Shown here one piece after another: positions 1 through 12,134 of a stretch of DNA of 64,000 nucleotides. The position numbers and the translations under genes were made by a program. The notes under the pieces were generated by a model. The model searched no databases. It was not told where the DNA came from and saw only the letters and a program-made list of their open reading frames with translations. Positions within the stretch are counted from its first letter, which is position 1; the number at the start of each line of letters is the position of its first letter. Source of the stretch: Rhizobacter sp. OV335 (GTDB lineage Bacteria; Pseudomonadota; Gammaproteobacteria; Burkholderiales; Burkholderiaceae_C); contig NZ_FRCQ01000028.1 in assembly GCF_900142965.1 (NCBI RefSeq), forward strand, positions 40,181 to 104,180, read 5' to 3'.

Positions 1-1217
1 ATGTTCTCGCCGCCCTGGCCGCCGCGCGCCCAGTCGTTGGTGCCGGTCACGTGCAGCAGCCCGTGCGCGCCGTTCACCTTGGCCTGGATGAAGGCCATTC
101 CCTGCTTGTAGCGCGGCCAGATCGAGCGCAGCCAGTCGGTGTCGCCGCTGTAGAGGTGGTAGGTCTCGGTGCCGATCAGCGTCCAGAGGTGGTAGGTGTC
201 GGAGCCGTACAGGTCGAACGGCGGACCGGAGTACGGCAACTCGCCGCTCGCCTTCTGGCTGTCGTACAGGCGCTGCAGCGCGTTCTTCACCGACAGCGTG
301 TCGGCGGTCGACACGTAGCCCACCGCGGCGGAGATGCCGAGGTCGCCCGACCACACCGTGCGGTCGCGCTTGGCGGCATCGGTCAGCACCGACGTGCCAC
401 CACTGACCACGGCGGTGTTGTCCCAGCCGGTGGTGAGCAGCTTGCGGCCCTGGTCGGGCGCGATGGTGTTGGTCTGCACCGTGTAGGCGCCGGCGTACCA
501 GAGCTTGTTCAGCAGGTCGTCGTTGCTGTAGAAGTAGTTCGGGTAGGCACTCGGATCGGCCATCGACGGCGCCGGCGTGAAGCGCAGCCGGATGTTGGCG
601 AGGTGCACCCAGCCGTCGGAGTTCATGAACAGCGTCAGGTAGCGGAAGCCGCCGCGCAGGCTCGCCGCCGGCATCGTGTAGCTCGTGCCGGTCGTGCTGT
701 TGACGCTTGCGTAGATGGCGCCATCGGTCGAGCTGCTCGCGCCCACGTTCAAGCCGGCGTTGGAGCCATCGCTGATGGGGCCGACGTACTCGCTCGACTC
801 GGTGAACGCGAGGCCGACCGATTCGGCACTGCTGCCGGCCGCGGGGAAATCCAGCGAGACGAAGCCGCCGACCTCCTTGCCGAAATCCAGCACCACGTGG
901 CTGCCGCGGCCCGACATCATCGCGGTGTTGCCGGTCAGCAGGTTGCCCGGGTTCTGCACCGTGCCGACGGTCTTGAAGACCGCGACCGGCGCCAGCGTGC
1001 GCGACGACGGGGACAGCATGTACTGGCTCCACGGTGTCGCGGCGGCCGCTGCAGCGGCCTTCTCCGGCGTGGCGGCCGATGCGGTCGCGGCGGGTGGCGA
1101 CGAGGCCGGGCTGCCGGCGTCGCCGCTGCCGCCGCTGCCGCCACAGGCGCCGAGCAGGGCGCCCGCCGCCGTCGCCCACACGACGATGAAGAATCTCGCT
1201 CCGTTGCATCCCTGCAT
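1..1217 (-). CDS. Alpha-L-rhamnosidase-like (GH78 type) lipoprotein, 3' end outside window
   Basis: The reading frame starts at the ATG at 1217 after a good ribosome site (AGGGAGAAG) and runs off the left edge, so about 405 residues are seen. The N-terminus is a lipoprotein signal with lipobox LLGAC near residue 24, followed by a Gly/Ser/Ala-rich linker. A beta-sandwich-like region follows (about residues 60-215), then the start of a helical catalytic domain with a K-R-D-R-x-x-W-x-G-D-L stretch. That stretch is typical of six-hairpin glycosidases of the GH78 rhamnosidase group. The likely role is removing rhamnose from plant polymers at the cell surface. The fold assignment is fairly sure; the substrate is inferred, and the catalytic acids cannot all be checked because the C-terminus is missing. 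Confidence 0.7.
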   Translation of the reverse strand, partial: MQGCNGARFFIVVWATAAGALLGACGGSGGSGDAGSPASSPPAATASAATPEKAAAAAAATPWSQYMLSPSSRTLAPVAVFKTVGTVQNPGNLLTGNTAMMSGRGSHVVLDFGKEVGGFVSLDFPAAGSSAESVGLAFTESSEYVGPISDGSNAGLNVGASSSTDGAIYASVNSTTGTSYTMPAASLRGGFRYLTLFMNSDGWVHLANIRLRFTPAPSMADPSAYPNYFYSNDDLLNKLWYAGAYTVQTNTIAPDQGRKLLTTGWDNTAVVSGGTSVLTDAAKRDRTVWSGDLGISAAVGYVSTADTLSVKNALQRLYDSQKASGELPYSGPPFDLYGSDTYHLWTLIGTETYHLYSGDTDWLRSIWPRYKQGMAFIQAKVNGAHGLLHVTGTNDWARGGQGGEN

Positions 1218-1464
1218 GGTCTTCTCCCTGGTTGTTGGAGCGGGACTCTACGGAGTGTGAAAGCGCCCATCAAACGACGAATGCTGATCGGCGGGATAAG
1301 AGACGCTTATGCGAGCGCCCAGCGCTGCGGGCGTTTGCAAGCGCTGTCAGGACCGGCGCCATCACGGAATCGCGGGAAGAACCTGAGTGATGTGACAAGT
1401 GAGGGGATGACCGCCGGCGCGATGGGCCGGTAGCCGGCTCGGGGTTCACCATGAGCCGGGGTGT

Positions 1465-3828
<2,364 letters not shown>

Positions 3829-3896
3829 CCGTCGATTGTAGGGATGGACGCTGCCGGGACGCTTTCCTACGATGCCTCTTTGGTCGGAGGGCCGAG

Positions 3897-5030
3897 ATGG
3901 ATTCTGGCTTCGCCACGCCACGCGGCACGCAGCGCCTGCCGTGGGTCGACACCGCCAAGGCCGTGGGCATCGTGCTGATGTTCTACGGGCACGTGGTGCA
4001 AAGCCGCGCCGGCGGCGACAACGCGTCCGCGGTCGACCAGCTGCGGCTGATCTACGCGTTCCACATGCCGCTGTTCTTCGTGCTGGCCGGGCTGTTCTTC
4101 CACCCGGTCGCCGCGCTGCTGCCGCGCCTGCGCACGCTGGCGCAGTTGCGCCTGGTGCCGGTGCTGTTCTTCGGGCTGCTGCTGCTGCCGCTGTGGTCGC
4201 TGAGCGCCGTCAAGCACCACTTCGCGTGGTGGTACTACGCGCAGCCGCTCGGCGCGGCCTACCTGCGCGGCATGCCGGAGCTGAACTGGGTGACCTGGTT
4301 CCTGGTGTGCATGGTCGTCTGCGAGGCGATGGCACTGGTGGTGCTGCCGCGGCTGCGGTTGGTGGCGGCGCGGCTGGCGTTCGCGGCCGCCTGCATCGTC
4401 GGCGGCGTGTTCCTGTGCAACCACGGCGATGCGCTCGAAGGCTGGGTCGCGCAGGTCAGCCGCATCTGGTTCGTGCGCGAGGCGATCGTCGCGCTCGGCT
4501 TCTACACGATCGGGCAGGTGCTGCGGCCCTTCCTGCAGCAGCTCGCCACGCACCGCGGCATCGCGCTGTCGGTGACGCTCGCCTGCACCAGCGCGCTGCT
4601 CGCGACCTACCGGCTGAACCACCCGCACGATGCGCAGGCGGTGATGATGGCGGCGGCCCAGCACGGTGATGCGCTCGGCTTCGCGTTCAGCGCGCTGGCC
4701 GGCACGCTGGCGGTGATCGGGCTGGCGATGCTGCTGCCGGCCACGCGGGTGGCGGCCTGGATCGGCCGCAACAGCCTGCCGCTGATGGGGCTGAACGGCG
4801 TGTTCTTCCACTTCTTCAACCCGAAGCTGGCCGAGAGCATCGCGCTGGCCGACACCCCGCTGGCCGTCACCGCCTATGCCGCGGCGATCAGCGCGGTGTC
4901 GTTGCTCGCGTGCGTGCCGTTGGTGGCGCTGCTGAACCGCTTCGTGCCGCAGTTCATCGGCAAGGCGCGCCCTCCGGCAGCCGCCGGCACAGAAACAGGA
5001 CCGGCCGAGGGGGCAAGCCCCGCCGCGTAG
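3897..5030 (+). CDS. Acyltransferase family 3 membrane protein
   Basis: The 377-residue integral membrane protein has about ten hydrophobic segments. It opens with the signature of acyltransferase family 3 (OafA/NodX/WecH-like): [19 protein letters not shown], then [13 protein letters not shown]. The His in FYGHVV is the conserved residue thought to be central in O-acyl transfer. Members acetylate sugars of surface polysaccharides or small molecules at the inner membrane. No polysaccharide cluster is adjacent, so the substrate is unknown. A strong terminator-like hairpin follows at 5040-5068, suggesting the transcript ends before guaC. Confidence 0.8.
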   Translation: MDSGFATPRGTQRLPWVDTAKAVGIVLMFYGHVVQSRAGGDNASAVDQLRLIYAFHMPLFFVLAGLFFHPVAALLPRLRTLAQLRLVPVLFFGLLLLPLWSLSAVKHHFAWWYYAQPLGAAYLRGMPELNWVTWFLVCMVVCEAMALVVLPRLRLVAARLAFAAACIVGGVFLCNHGDALEGWVAQVSRIWFVREAIVALGFYTIGQVLRPFLQQLATHRGIALSVTLACTSALLATYRLNHPHDAQAVMMAAAQHGDALGFAFSALAGTLAVIGLAMLLPATRVAAWIGRNSLPLMGLNGVFFHFFNPKLAESIALADTPLAVTAYAAAISAVSLLACVPLVALLNRFVPQFIGKARPPAAAGTETGPAEGASPAA

Positions 5031-5039
5031 AATTCGTCA

Positions 5040-5068
5040 CCGGGCCCAAATTTTGGCGCCCGGTTTTT
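5040..5068 (+). terminator. Rho-independent terminator after acyltransferase gene
   Basis: CCGGGC at 5040-5045 pairs with GCCCGG at 5058-5063. The inner CCAAA/TTTGG bases can extend the stem, and a run of five T follows at 5064-5068. It lies 10 bases after the acyltransferase stop and about 90 bases before guaC. Confidence 0.75.
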
Positions 5069-5158
5069 CGTTTCGGCGCCCTCGCATCGCTTCGAGGCCT
5101 TCCGCCGGCCGGCCGGGTTCCAAGTCAAGCGCTCTTCATCACCCTTTGGAGCCTGACC

Positions 5159-6136
5159 ATGGAAATCTTCGACTACGACAACGTCCTGCTGCTGCCGCGC
5201 AAGTGCCGCGTCGAGAGCCGCGCCGAATGCGATGCCTCGGCCGAACTCGGCGGCCGCACGTTCAAGCTGCCGGTGGTGCCGGCCAACATGAAGACGGTGG
5301 TCGACGAGCCGATCACGCAGTGGCTGGCCGCCAACGGCTACTTCTACGTGATGCACCGCTTCGACCTCGACAACGTCGCGTACGCGAAGCGCATGCGCGA
5401 CCTCGGCCTGTTCGTCTCGATCAGCTCGGGCGTGAAGGCCGACGACTACGCGGTGATCGACCGGCTGGCGGCCGACGGTGTCGGCGCCGACTACATCACG
5501 ATCGACATCGCGCACGGCCATGCCGAGAGCGTGCGCAAGATGATCGACCACATCCGCCAGCGGCTGCCGGCGACCTTCATCATCGCCGGCAACGTCGGCA
5601 CGCCGGAGGCGGTGATCGACCTGGAGAACTGGGGCGCCGACGCGACCAAGGTCGGCATCGGCCCGGGCAAGGTCTGCATCACGCGGCTGAAGACCGGATT
5701 CGGCACCGGGGGCTGGCAGCTGAGCGCGCTGAAGTGGTGTGCCCGCGTCGCGACCAAGCCGATCATTGCCGACGGCGGCATCCGCGACCACGGCGACATC
5801 GCGAAGAGCGTGCGCTTCGGCGCCGCGATGGTGATGATCGGCTCGCTGTTCGCCGGCCATGAAGAGTCGCCCGGCAAGACGGTCGAGGTCGACGGCAAGG
5901 TCTTCAAGGAGTACTACGGCTCGGCCAGCGACTTCAACAAGGGCGAGTACAAGCACGTCGAAGGCAAGCGCATCCTCGAACCGGTGAAGGGCAAGCTGGC
6001 CGACACATTGCGCGAGATGCGCGAAGACGTGCAGAGCTCGATCAGCTACGCCGGCGGCACGCGGCTGAACGACATCCGCAAGGTGAACTACGTGATCCTG
6101 GGTGGGGACAATGCGGGGGAACACCTCCTCATGTAA
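5159..6136 (+). CDS. guaC: GMP reductase
   Basis: The 325-residue protein is a TIM-barrel enzyme of the IMPDH/GMPR family that converts GMP to IMP with NADPH in purine salvage. The length and the lack of a CBS-domain insert point to GMP reductase, not IMP dehydrogenase. The catalytic loop GPGKVCITR holds the nucleophile Cys173, and the phosphate-binding segment [16 protein letters not shown] and [13 protein letters not shown] follow. The open frame extends upstream, but the ATG at 5159 matches the family start [13 protein letters not shown] and follows GGAGCCTGACC. It stands alone between a terminator and an oppositely oriented toxin remnant. Confidence 0.92.
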   Translation: MEIFDYDNVLLLPRKCRVESRAECDASAELGGRTFKLPVVPANMKTVVDEPITQWLAANGYFYVMHRFDLDNVAYAKRMRDLGLFVSISSGVKADDYAVIDRLAADGVGADYITIDIAHGHAESVRKMIDHIRQRLPATFIIAGNVGTPEAVIDLENWGADATKVGIGPGKVCITRLKTGFGTGGWQLSALKWCARVATKPIIADGGIRDHGDIAKSVRFGAAMVMIGSLFAGHEESPGKTVEVDGKVFKEYYGSASDFNKGEYKHVEGKRILEPVKGKLADTLREMREDVQSSISYAGGTRLNDIRKVNYVILGGDNAGEHLLM

Positions 6137-6151
6137 CCCGGCGGCTGATGC

Positions 6152-6328
6152 TCAGGAGGCTCGTGCACTCGTCAGCCGAGCCGCCAACTCGTCGTGCTGA
6201 AATCGGAACTTCCCGGCGTTCTTGCGAAGCTTCGCGAGGTTCTGAAGCTTCCACTGCAAGGCGGGCAAACGCTGCAGATGGTCGTGGGGCAGCAAGCTCC
6301 ACTCCGGTTCGCCGCGAACCCGTTCATG
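6152..6328 (-). pseudogene. Remnant C-terminus of an AbiEii-like nucleotidyltransferase toxin
   Basis: Directly downstream of the AbiEi-like antitoxin, where the AbiEii toxin gene is expected, only about 58 codons remain open to a TGA at 6154-6152. They encode a C-terminal-looking helix with the phrase LPALQWKLQNLAKLRKNAGK, which resembles the tail of AbiEii-type toxins as I remember them. The ATG overlapping the antitoxin stop (ATGA) opens in a different frame, so this tail has no in-frame start. The catalytic nucleotidyltransferase core is absent. The reading is that most of the toxin was deleted. The assignment of the tail rests on memory of the family and on context. Confidence 0.45.
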
Positions 6329-7070
6329 CGGGTCGTTTCAGGTTGAGTCGCTCGCCTGTCTTGGTCGTCGAGACCCAACGCCGGCCGCCTCCCAGCCGCT
6401 CGCTGTGTTGGCGGGCCAGCGACTTCCACGGCAGGTCCAGTTCGTCGGCCACGACGTCGGCCAGACGCGCGACCTTGATGCGATTGAGGTGGGCCAGCAG
6501 CACCTCGAGCACGGGCAAACGCAGCGTGCGTGCACCCTCTACCAGATGAGAAGCCTCCTCCAGGCTCTGCCCCTTGCCGACATCGCTGAGGAGTTCGAGC
6601 AGGGCGCGCTCGGGCGTGGAGACCAGCACATCCTTGCGACCCGCGGGCAACGGGGCCAGGCCGACATCTGACGGCAAGGCGTCGTCGAACAGGTGCGTGG
6701 CCTGGTAGGTCGAAGGGAAGGCGGCGGTGAACCAGTCCGGTAGCCGGGCCGATTTGTCGCCCCACAAGGCCAGTTGCTGCTGGTAGGCCAAGTTGTGCCT
6801 CACCCCCCGCCAAGCCAACGCCGTCTTTCCGGCCACATGCAGCCCGGGGAACGAACCCGCCAGCCATGCCAAGCAGGCGTCTCGGTCGAGCTGGTCGCTT
6901 GGCAAGGCGTAGACGCCGTGCCCGAGACGCCGGAGCCAGCCTTCGGCTGCATAGCGCGCGACCTGCTTCGGTGCCATGCCACGTGCTCGCAACGCATCGG
7001 TACCCAGCGGCACCCCGCGAGGCACCTCGGACAGCAATTGCCGGAATAGAAGGCTAGGCGAAGTTCCCAT
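6324..7070 (-). CDS. AbiEi-family antitoxin (type IV toxin-antitoxin)
   Basis: The 248-residue protein starts with a winged-helix domain (about residues 1-60; ...GWLRRLGHGVYALP...) typical of AbiEi antitoxins. These repress their own promoter and counteract the AbiEii nucleotidyltransferase. The C-terminal part has the AbiEi features PERALLELLSDV and a helical bundle. It ends in GERLNLKRPA, and its TGA overlaps an ATG in the usual abiEi-abiEii manner. The partner toxin survives only as a short remnant, so this looks like an orphan antitoxin. The ATG at 7070 is the only clear start. Confidence 0.8.
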   Translation of the reverse strand: MGTSPSLLFRQLLSEVPRGVPLGTDALRARGMAPKQVARYAAEGWLRRLGHGVYALPSDQLDRDACLAWLAGSFPGLHVAGKTALAWRGVRHNLAYQQQLALWGDKSARLPDWFTAAFPSTYQATHLFDDALPSDVGLAPLPAGRKDVLVSTPERALLELLSDVGKGQSLEEASHLVEGARTLRLPVLEVLLAHLNRIKVARLADVVADELDLPWKSLARQHSERLGGGRRWVSTTKTGERLNLKRPA

Positions 7071-7141
7071 CAGGTGTGAATTTTGTCCATAAATCTATGC
7101 CGGCGCCAGCGTTTTCTTGTGCATATAAAAATGCGCCGAAT

Positions 7142-7181
7142 TCCCGGCATCCGGGATTGGCGGGATATTTTCCATCCCGCC
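7142..7181. repeat. Two adjacent hairpins in the intergenic leader
   Basis: TCCCGG at 7142-7147 pairs with CCGGGA at 7151-7156 around CAT. Immediately after, GGCGGGAT at 7159-7166 pairs perfectly with ATCCCGCC at 7174-7181 around a 7-base loop. They sit in the 276-base gap between the antitoxin start and the DUF4397 lipoprotein gene. They could shape the leader RNA or bind a regulator. No T-run follows, so a classical terminator is unlikely. Confidence 0.5.
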
Positions 7182-7346
7182 CGGGGTCGCCCCGGTCAGT
7201 GTGTCAACCCAGACACCCGGCGACACCCGGCCCCACGAAGACGCAACCTGCGCGCAACACGGTTTCGTTTGAATCGACCCGTGCGGCAGCGCCGCGCCCG
7301 CAACTGCGGGCGGGCGCCGTCGTCCCCTCGATCCAAAGGAAATCCT

Positions 7347-8657
7347 GTGAAGCTGAGATTGTTCGCGCCCCTGCTCGCGGCCGTGGCGGCCGCGCCCCTC
7401 TTGTTGACCGCCTGCGGCGGCAGCAGCGGTGACGACGGCCCGGGCTATGTCCGGTTCGTCAACGCCACCTCCAGCTACCCGTCGCTGGACCTGTACGAAA
7501 ACGACACGAAAGCCAGCGCGCCCGTCGTGACCAACACCGTCAGCGACTACGCGACGATCGGCTCAGGCTCCTACACCTTCTACCTGAAGCCCACCGGCTC
7601 GAGCACGGCGGTGGTGGCGACGATCCAGTCGGTCAACGACGGCGTGCACAACACGCTGGTCGCCTACAGCACGGCGGGCAGCGTGCGCACCCGCTACCTG
7701 ACCGACAACGAAGCGGCACCCACCTCGGGCACCGCGAAGTTCCGCGTCTTCAACACCTCGTACGAGGCCGGCAACCTCGACGTGTATGTCACCGCACCGA
7801 CCGACACGCTGACGAACGCCAGCCCGAATGCGCCGACCATCGGCGGAGAGAAGTTCTCGGGCTACGGCGAGATCACCGCCGGCACCTACCGGATCCGCGT
7901 GACGGCCGCCGGTGACAAGACCGACGTCCGGCTGGACCTCCCGTCGGTCACGCTGACCGACCAGCAGGTCCTGACGATGGTGCTGACCTCCACGCCGGGC
8001 GGCGTGCTGGTCAACGGCCTGCTGATCAACCAGCAAGGCCCGTTGCAGGCGCAGGTCAACGGTTTTGCACGCGTGCGGCTGGTGGCCGGCGCAGCGGCCT
8101 CGGCCACGGTGGCGGCGACCGTCAACGGCGTCAACCTCTCCAGCGGCACGGTCTCGACCGGCAAGCCGCCGGCGATCGGCACCTACCTGCAGGTGCCGGC
8201 CGGCGCACTGGCGGCCAGCGTGTCGATCAACGGCACCGACGTGAGCCCGACCGGCCTGACCGCCGCACCGGGTTCCGACCTGACGCTGCTGGTGCTGGGC
8301 AGTGCATCCGCGCCGCAGGTCTCGCTGATCAGCGACGACAACAGCCCGGCACTGACCAGCGGCTACGTGAAGCTGCGGCTGGTCAACGGCGTGAACGGCC
8401 TGAACGCCGCACTGACACTGCAGGCCAACAACGGCGTGCTGACCAAGAGCTCGAACATCACGTTCGGCAACGCCGGCGACCCGACGCAGGTCATCAACAG
8501 CAGCACCGCCAGCCCGACGCCGCTGGAGGTCGATTCGGCCACCTCGTCGAACGCGCTGTACACCGGGAACGTGGCGCTGCTGACGCCGGGGGTCTACACG
8601 CTGTTCATGCTGGGGGACGCGGCGACGCCGTCGGCCGTGCTGCGGCTGGATCGCTGA
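7347..8657 (+). CDS. DUF4397 domain-containing lipoprotein
   Basis: The start is a GTG at 7347 placed 6 bases after AAAGGA. The open frame extends further upstream, but only this start gives a proper export signal. The 436-residue product has a lipoprotein signal with lipobox LLTAC near residue 23, then two beta-rich repeats that begin with GYVRFVNATS and end in domains like YTFYLKPTG and GSYVKLRLVNG. This is the pattern of DUF4397 cell-envelope proteins, whose function is not known. It is convergent with the histidine kinase gene, whose stop lies one base away. Confidence 0.75.
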   Translation: MKLRLFAPLLAAVAAAPLLLTACGGSSGDDGPGYVRFVNATSSYPSLDLYENDTKASAPVVTNTVSDYATIGSGSYTFYLKPTGSSTAVVATIQSVNDGVHNTLVAYSTAGSVRTRYLTDNEAAPTSGTAKFRVFNTSYEAGNLDVYVTAPTDTLTNASPNAPTIGGEKFSGYGEITAGTYRIRVTAAGDKTDVRLDLPSVTLTDQQVLTMVLTSTPGGVLVNGLLINQQGPLQAQVNGFARVRLVAGAAASATVAATVNGVNLSSGTVSTGKPPAIGTYLQVPAGALAASVSINGTDVSPTGLTAAPGSDLTLLVLGSASAPQVSLISDDNSPALTSGYVKLRLVNGVNGLNAALTLQANNGVLTKSSNITFGNAGDPTQVINSSTASPTPLEVDSATSSNALYTGNVALLTPGVYTLFMLGDAATPSAVLRLDR

Positions 8658-8658
8658 C

Positions 8659-9993
8659 CTACGGGGTCAGGACGACGTCCGGGGTTGCGGTCGCCGTCCT
8701 GATCGTCAGCGCGATGCCGAAGGCACCATCGGCGGCGCGCGCCAGGCTCAGCGTGCCGCCGATCTGGCGCGCGATCTGCGACACGATCGCGAGGCCCAGG
8801 CCGCAGTGGCCGAGCGAGCTGCGCTGGCGGTCCAGCCGCACGAAGGGCTGCAGGGCCTGGGCGAACTCGGCGTCGTTCAGGCCCGGGCCGTGGTCGAACA
8901 CCGCGATCGACACGCCTCCCTCGCAGCGGCACAGGTCGACCATCACCGGCCGCTGGCCGTAGGCGAGCGCGTTGTCGATCAGGTTGCTGAGCAACCGCTG
9001 CACCGCGATGTCGGGCAGCAGTTCGTCGACGCCATCGCCGCGCAGCATCACGCCGGGGTCGGCATACATCGCGACCACCGCCCGCCCGGTGTCCCACAGC
9101 GGCTGCAGGCGGCCGAGCTGGATGTCGGCGCCGCCCTGCACATAGGCGAGGAACTGGTCGACGATGCGCTGCACCGAGCCCAGGTCCTGCAGCAGCGCAT
9201 CGCCCACCGATTCGTCGCACTGCGTCTCGATGCGCAGGCGCAGCCGCGACAGCGGTGTGCGCAGGTCGTGCGACACGCCGGCCAGCAACTGGCCGCGCGT
9301 GCGGTCGGCCTCGTCGACGCTGCGTGCCAGCGAGTTGAAGGCACGCGCGATCTGCTGCAGCTCGTCGCTGACGCCGGGCGGCAGCTCGATCGCCCGCAGC
9401 GCGCCGCGCCGCGTCGCGATCTCGTGCGCCAGGCGCTTCAACGGCAGCGCGATCACCCGAAAGCCGATCCACAGGCTCAGCGCGGCGGTGCCGAACAGCA
9501 AGGCCAGCAAGGCCAGCAAGGTGATGGTCGGCGCGTTGCGCGGCGACGCATGGCGGTGCACGAAATTCCAGCGCTCGCCGTCGATGTCGGCCTCGATGCG
9601 CAGCACCAGGCCGTTGCGGTCGCTGATGTCGAGCACCGCGTCATGGCCGAGCGAGCGGGTGACGATGTCCTGCAGCCCGCCCGGCAGCTCGATCGACGGC
9701 TGGCGCAGCGGGCCGACGATGTCGGCCCCGCCGTCCGGCGCGCCGCTGCGGCCGACCCAGAACGGGCCGTACGACAGCTCGACGGCCACGCGGTCGCGCT
9801 CGTCGGGCGGCGTCGTCAGCAGGTTCTGCTGCGCCTGGTGCGCCTCGCCGACCACCGCGACCAGCATGCCCTCGCTGAACGGCTCGAACAGCAGCGTGCG
9901 CAGCAGCAGCAGTTGCGCGATCAGCGATGCGACGCTGATCAGCCCCACCAGCCAGGTGACGCGGCCGGCCAGCGAGCGGGGCAGCCAGTGCAT
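8659..9993 (-). CDS. Sensor histidine kinase of OmpR-type pair
   Basis: The 444-residue inner-membrane kinase has transmembrane segments at about residues 10-35 and 153-180 flanking a periplasmic sensor region. A HAMP linker (about 180-232) and a HisKA dimerisation helix with the phospho-acceptor His242 in GVSHDLRTPLSR follow. The HATPase domain shows an N-box (LLSNLIDNALAYG), FDHGPGL and GHCGLGLAIV. The ATG shares a base with the regulator's stop, so the two are co-translated. The layout resembles EnvZ-like kinases; the signal sensed is unknown. Confidence 0.9.
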   Translation of the reverse strand: MHWLPRSLAGRVTWLVGLISVASLIAQLLLLRTLLFEPFSEGMLVAVVGEAHQAQQNLLTTPPDERDRVAVELSYGPFWVGRSGAPDGGADIVGPLRQPSIELPGGLQDIVTRSLGHDAVLDISDRNGLVLRIEADIDGERWNFVHRHASPRNAPTITLLALLALLFGTAALSLWIGFRVIALPLKRLAHEIATRRGALRAIELPPGVSDELQQIARAFNSLARSVDEADRTRGQLLAGVSHDLRTPLSRLRLRIETQCDESVGDALLQDLGSVQRIVDQFLAYVQGGADIQLGRLQPLWDTGRAVVAMYADPGVMLRGDGVDELLPDIAVQRLLSNLIDNALAYGQRPVMVDLCRCEGGVSIAVFDHGPGLNDAEFAQALQPFVRLDRQRSSLGHCGLGLAIVSQIARQIGGTLSLARAADGAFGIALTIRTATATPDVVLTP

Positions 9994-10706
9994 CAGCGCG
10001 CGGTTTCAGGCACGAACATGTAGCCGTGGCCGCGCACCGTCTGGATGAAGCGCGGGGTGCCGGGATCGGATTCGACGAGCTTGCGCAGGCGCATCACGGT
10101 GACGTCGATCGCGCGCAGCAGCAGCGATTCGCTGCGCGAATGCGAGACCGCGAGCAGCCGCTCGCGCGACACCGCAACGCCCGGGTTGGCCACCAGCTCG
10201 GCCAGCACCGAGAACTCGACGGTGCTCAGCACGCGGGTCGCGCCGTTGCGGAACAGGCAGCGCGCGCTCACGTCGAACACGCTGCCGCCGAACTTGACCG
10301 GCGCCTGGTTCATCTGCGACAGGCCCGGCGGCACGATCGCGCGGCGCAGCACGGCATGCACGCGCGCGAGCAGTTCGCGCGCCGAGAACGGCTTGCCGAG
10401 GAAATCGTCGGCGCCCATCTCGAGGCCCAGCACGCGGTCGATCTCCTCGCTGCGCGCGGTCAGGATGATGATGGGCACGCGGTCGCCCTCGGAGCGCAGC
10501 TTCTGGCAGGCCTGCAGGCCGCTCATGCCGGGCAGGCTGACGTCGAGCACCACCAGGTCGGGACGCAGCCGGTGGATGCGGCGCAGCAGGTCCTCGGCGG
10601 TGGCCATGCCGGTGACGACCAGACCCTGCTTCTCCAGGTAGTCGCACAGCATGGTGCGCAGCGGGTTGTCGTCCTCGACGACGTAGAGGTGGTAGGGCTT
10701 GCTCAT
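9993..10706 (-). CDS. OmpR-family response regulator
   Basis: The 237-residue two-domain regulator has a receiver domain with the acidic pocket at residues 11-13, phospho-acceptor Asp55 in LVVLDVSLPG and the conserved Lys in GKPF. A winged-helix DNA-binding domain (about residues 135-232) ends in FIQTVRGHGYMFVP, the usual OmpR/PhoB C-terminus. It is the first gene of an operon with the histidine kinase and overlaps it by one base. Target genes are not evident. The DUF4397 lipoprotein and S41 protease on either side are possible candidates only by position. Confidence 0.92.
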   Translation of the reverse strand: MSKPYHLYVVEDDNPLRTMLCDYLEKQGLVVTGMATAEDLLRRIHRLRPDLVVLDVSLPGMSGLQACQKLRSEGDRVPIIILTARSEEIDRVLGLEMGADDFLGKPFSARELLARVHAVLRRAIVPPGLSQMNQAPVKFGGSVFDVSARCLFRNGATRVLSTVEFSVLAELVANPGVAVSRERLLAVSHSRSESLLLRAIDVTVMRLRKLVESDPGTPRFIQTVRGHGYMFVPETAR

Positions 10707-10796
10707 GGGCGCTCAGCTTAATGAGCCGGCGTTGCGCGCTTGCTTCTGGTGCGTGTCTCCACATGTCGAATCATGTCAGGCGCGGTCCGGAGGAAC

Positions 10797-12134
10797 TCAG
10801 TCCGCCCACATCCCCGACCGTTCGCCGGGCTCCGCGCGCTGCGCCGCCCGTTGCGTGAACCGCGCCGAACGCTCGCGCGCAGACGACCCGGCCACCGGGC
10901 AGCTTCCGCTCTGCAGGTAAGCGACGGCCGCCCCGGTCAACGCCTCCGCCGGATCACCGAGCGTGCCGCTGAAGGTGTCGGTCGCGGCGCAGCTGGCGGC
11001 GATGCCGTTCCAGTACCCGCCCTCGCCGAGCGCGTTCGTGCCCTCGAAATTCACCGCGCTGTAGGTGTTGCCGCAGGACTCGCGCGGCTGGAAACCGACC
11101 GGCTTGCCGCAGGTGGCGTCGCCGATCGTCACGACGGTGGCGTAGGGCTTCAGCCCGTTGATCACCAGCTCGCTGGCCGAGCAGGTGCGCGCGCCGGTCA
11201 GCACGACGATGCGGTCGAACGCCGCACCGGGCACCGAGCCGAAGACGTAGCGGCCGTTCGAAGCGGACTGGCGGGCATTGAAGGTCAGCCGCGCGAAGAC
11301 CTGGTCGAGTCGGGTCGAACCGGCCACCTCGGTGGCCAGCAGCGCGGCGGTCGAGACACGGCCGCCGCCGTTGTAGCGCAGATCGAGGATCAGCTCGGTG
11401 GCGCCGGCCGCGCGGAACTGCGTGAACGCATCGTCCAGCGGCTGCTCGGCCTGCGTGATGAAGTCCTTCAGCACCAGGTAGCCGGCCTTGACGCCGTTCG
11501 ACAGCGTCAGCAGCCGGGTCGTCGGCACCGGTGTCAGCGCGTAGGTGCCGGCGGTCAGCGTGACGGTCTTCGCACCGCCCGGCGCGTCGATGACGAGGGT
11601 CAGCACATCACCGGCCTGCGCCGGCGTCAGCGCCGAGAAATCGTCGGCCGCCACCAGCTCGGCGGCGCTGCGGCCGTTCGCCGAGCTGATCACGTCGCCG
11701 CGCACCAGCCCGGCGGCGGCAGCGGGCGACAGCGGCTCCACGTAGCGCACCTTCAGCGGCAACTGCAGCTCCAGCCCGTTGACCGAGACGCCGTAGCCCA
11801 GCGTGCGCCCGGCGCCGAAGAACTGGCTGTACGACGCGCTGCTCTCGATGTAGCTCCAGCGGTCGGCCGGCACCGGCGCGGCGCCGGTGAACAGCAGCGC
11901 GTCGAAGTAATCGGGCACGCTCGCGTAGGGGCCGGGCTCCGGGTTCGGCGAGCGGCCGCTCCAGTAGTACCAGTCGGCCATGTAGCCGCGCAGCCAGCTC
12001 TTCTGGGTGCCGAGGTCGCAACTCGGGGCGCCGCCGTTCAGTGGCAGGCCGTCGTCGCTGCCGCCGCAGCCGGCCAGCACGGTCAGCACGGCCAGGGTGG
12101 CGGACGCGAACAGCTTCGTGGGCAGTCGTCGCAT
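10797..12134 (-). CDS. S41-family (tail-specific type) peptidase lipoprotein
   Basis: The 445-residue exported protein has a lipobox VLAGC near residue 22. A PDZ-like segment (VEPLSPAAAAGLVRGDVI, about residues 130-165) precedes the S41 core: LILDLRYNGGG and TCSASELVINGL, where the Ser after TCSA is the likely nucleophile. TCGKPVGF carries the likely catalytic Lys. This resembles C-terminal processing proteases anchored in the envelope. A possible calcium- or metal-binding role is not visible. It is monocistronic; a 160-base gap separates it from the divergent valS. Confidence 0.82.
   Translation of the reverse strand: MRRLPTKLFASATLAVLTVLAGCGGSDDGLPLNGGAPSCDLGTQKSWLRGYMADWYYWSGRSPNPEPGPYASVPDYFDALLFTGAAPVPADRWSYIESSASYSQFFGAGRTLGYGVSVNGLELQLPLKVRYVEPLSPAAAAGLVRGDVISSANGRSAAELVAADDFSALTPAQAGDVLTLVIDAPGGAKTVTLTAGTYALTPVPTTRLLTLSNGVKAGYLVLKDFITQAEQPLDDAFTQFRAAGATELILDLRYNGGGRVSTAALLATEVAGSTRLDQVFARLTFNARQSASNGRYVFGSVPGAAFDRIVVLTGARTCSASELVINGLKPYATVVTIGDATCGKPVGFQPRESCGNTYSAVNFEGTNALGEGGYWNGIAASCAATDTFSGTLGDPAEALTGAAVAYLQSGSCPVAGSSARERSARFTQRAAQRAEPGERSGMWAD

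Noticed and set aside
5159..6136. IMP dehydrogenase
   Set aside because: The protein is 325 residues with no CBS domain and has the GMP reductase type of sequence.
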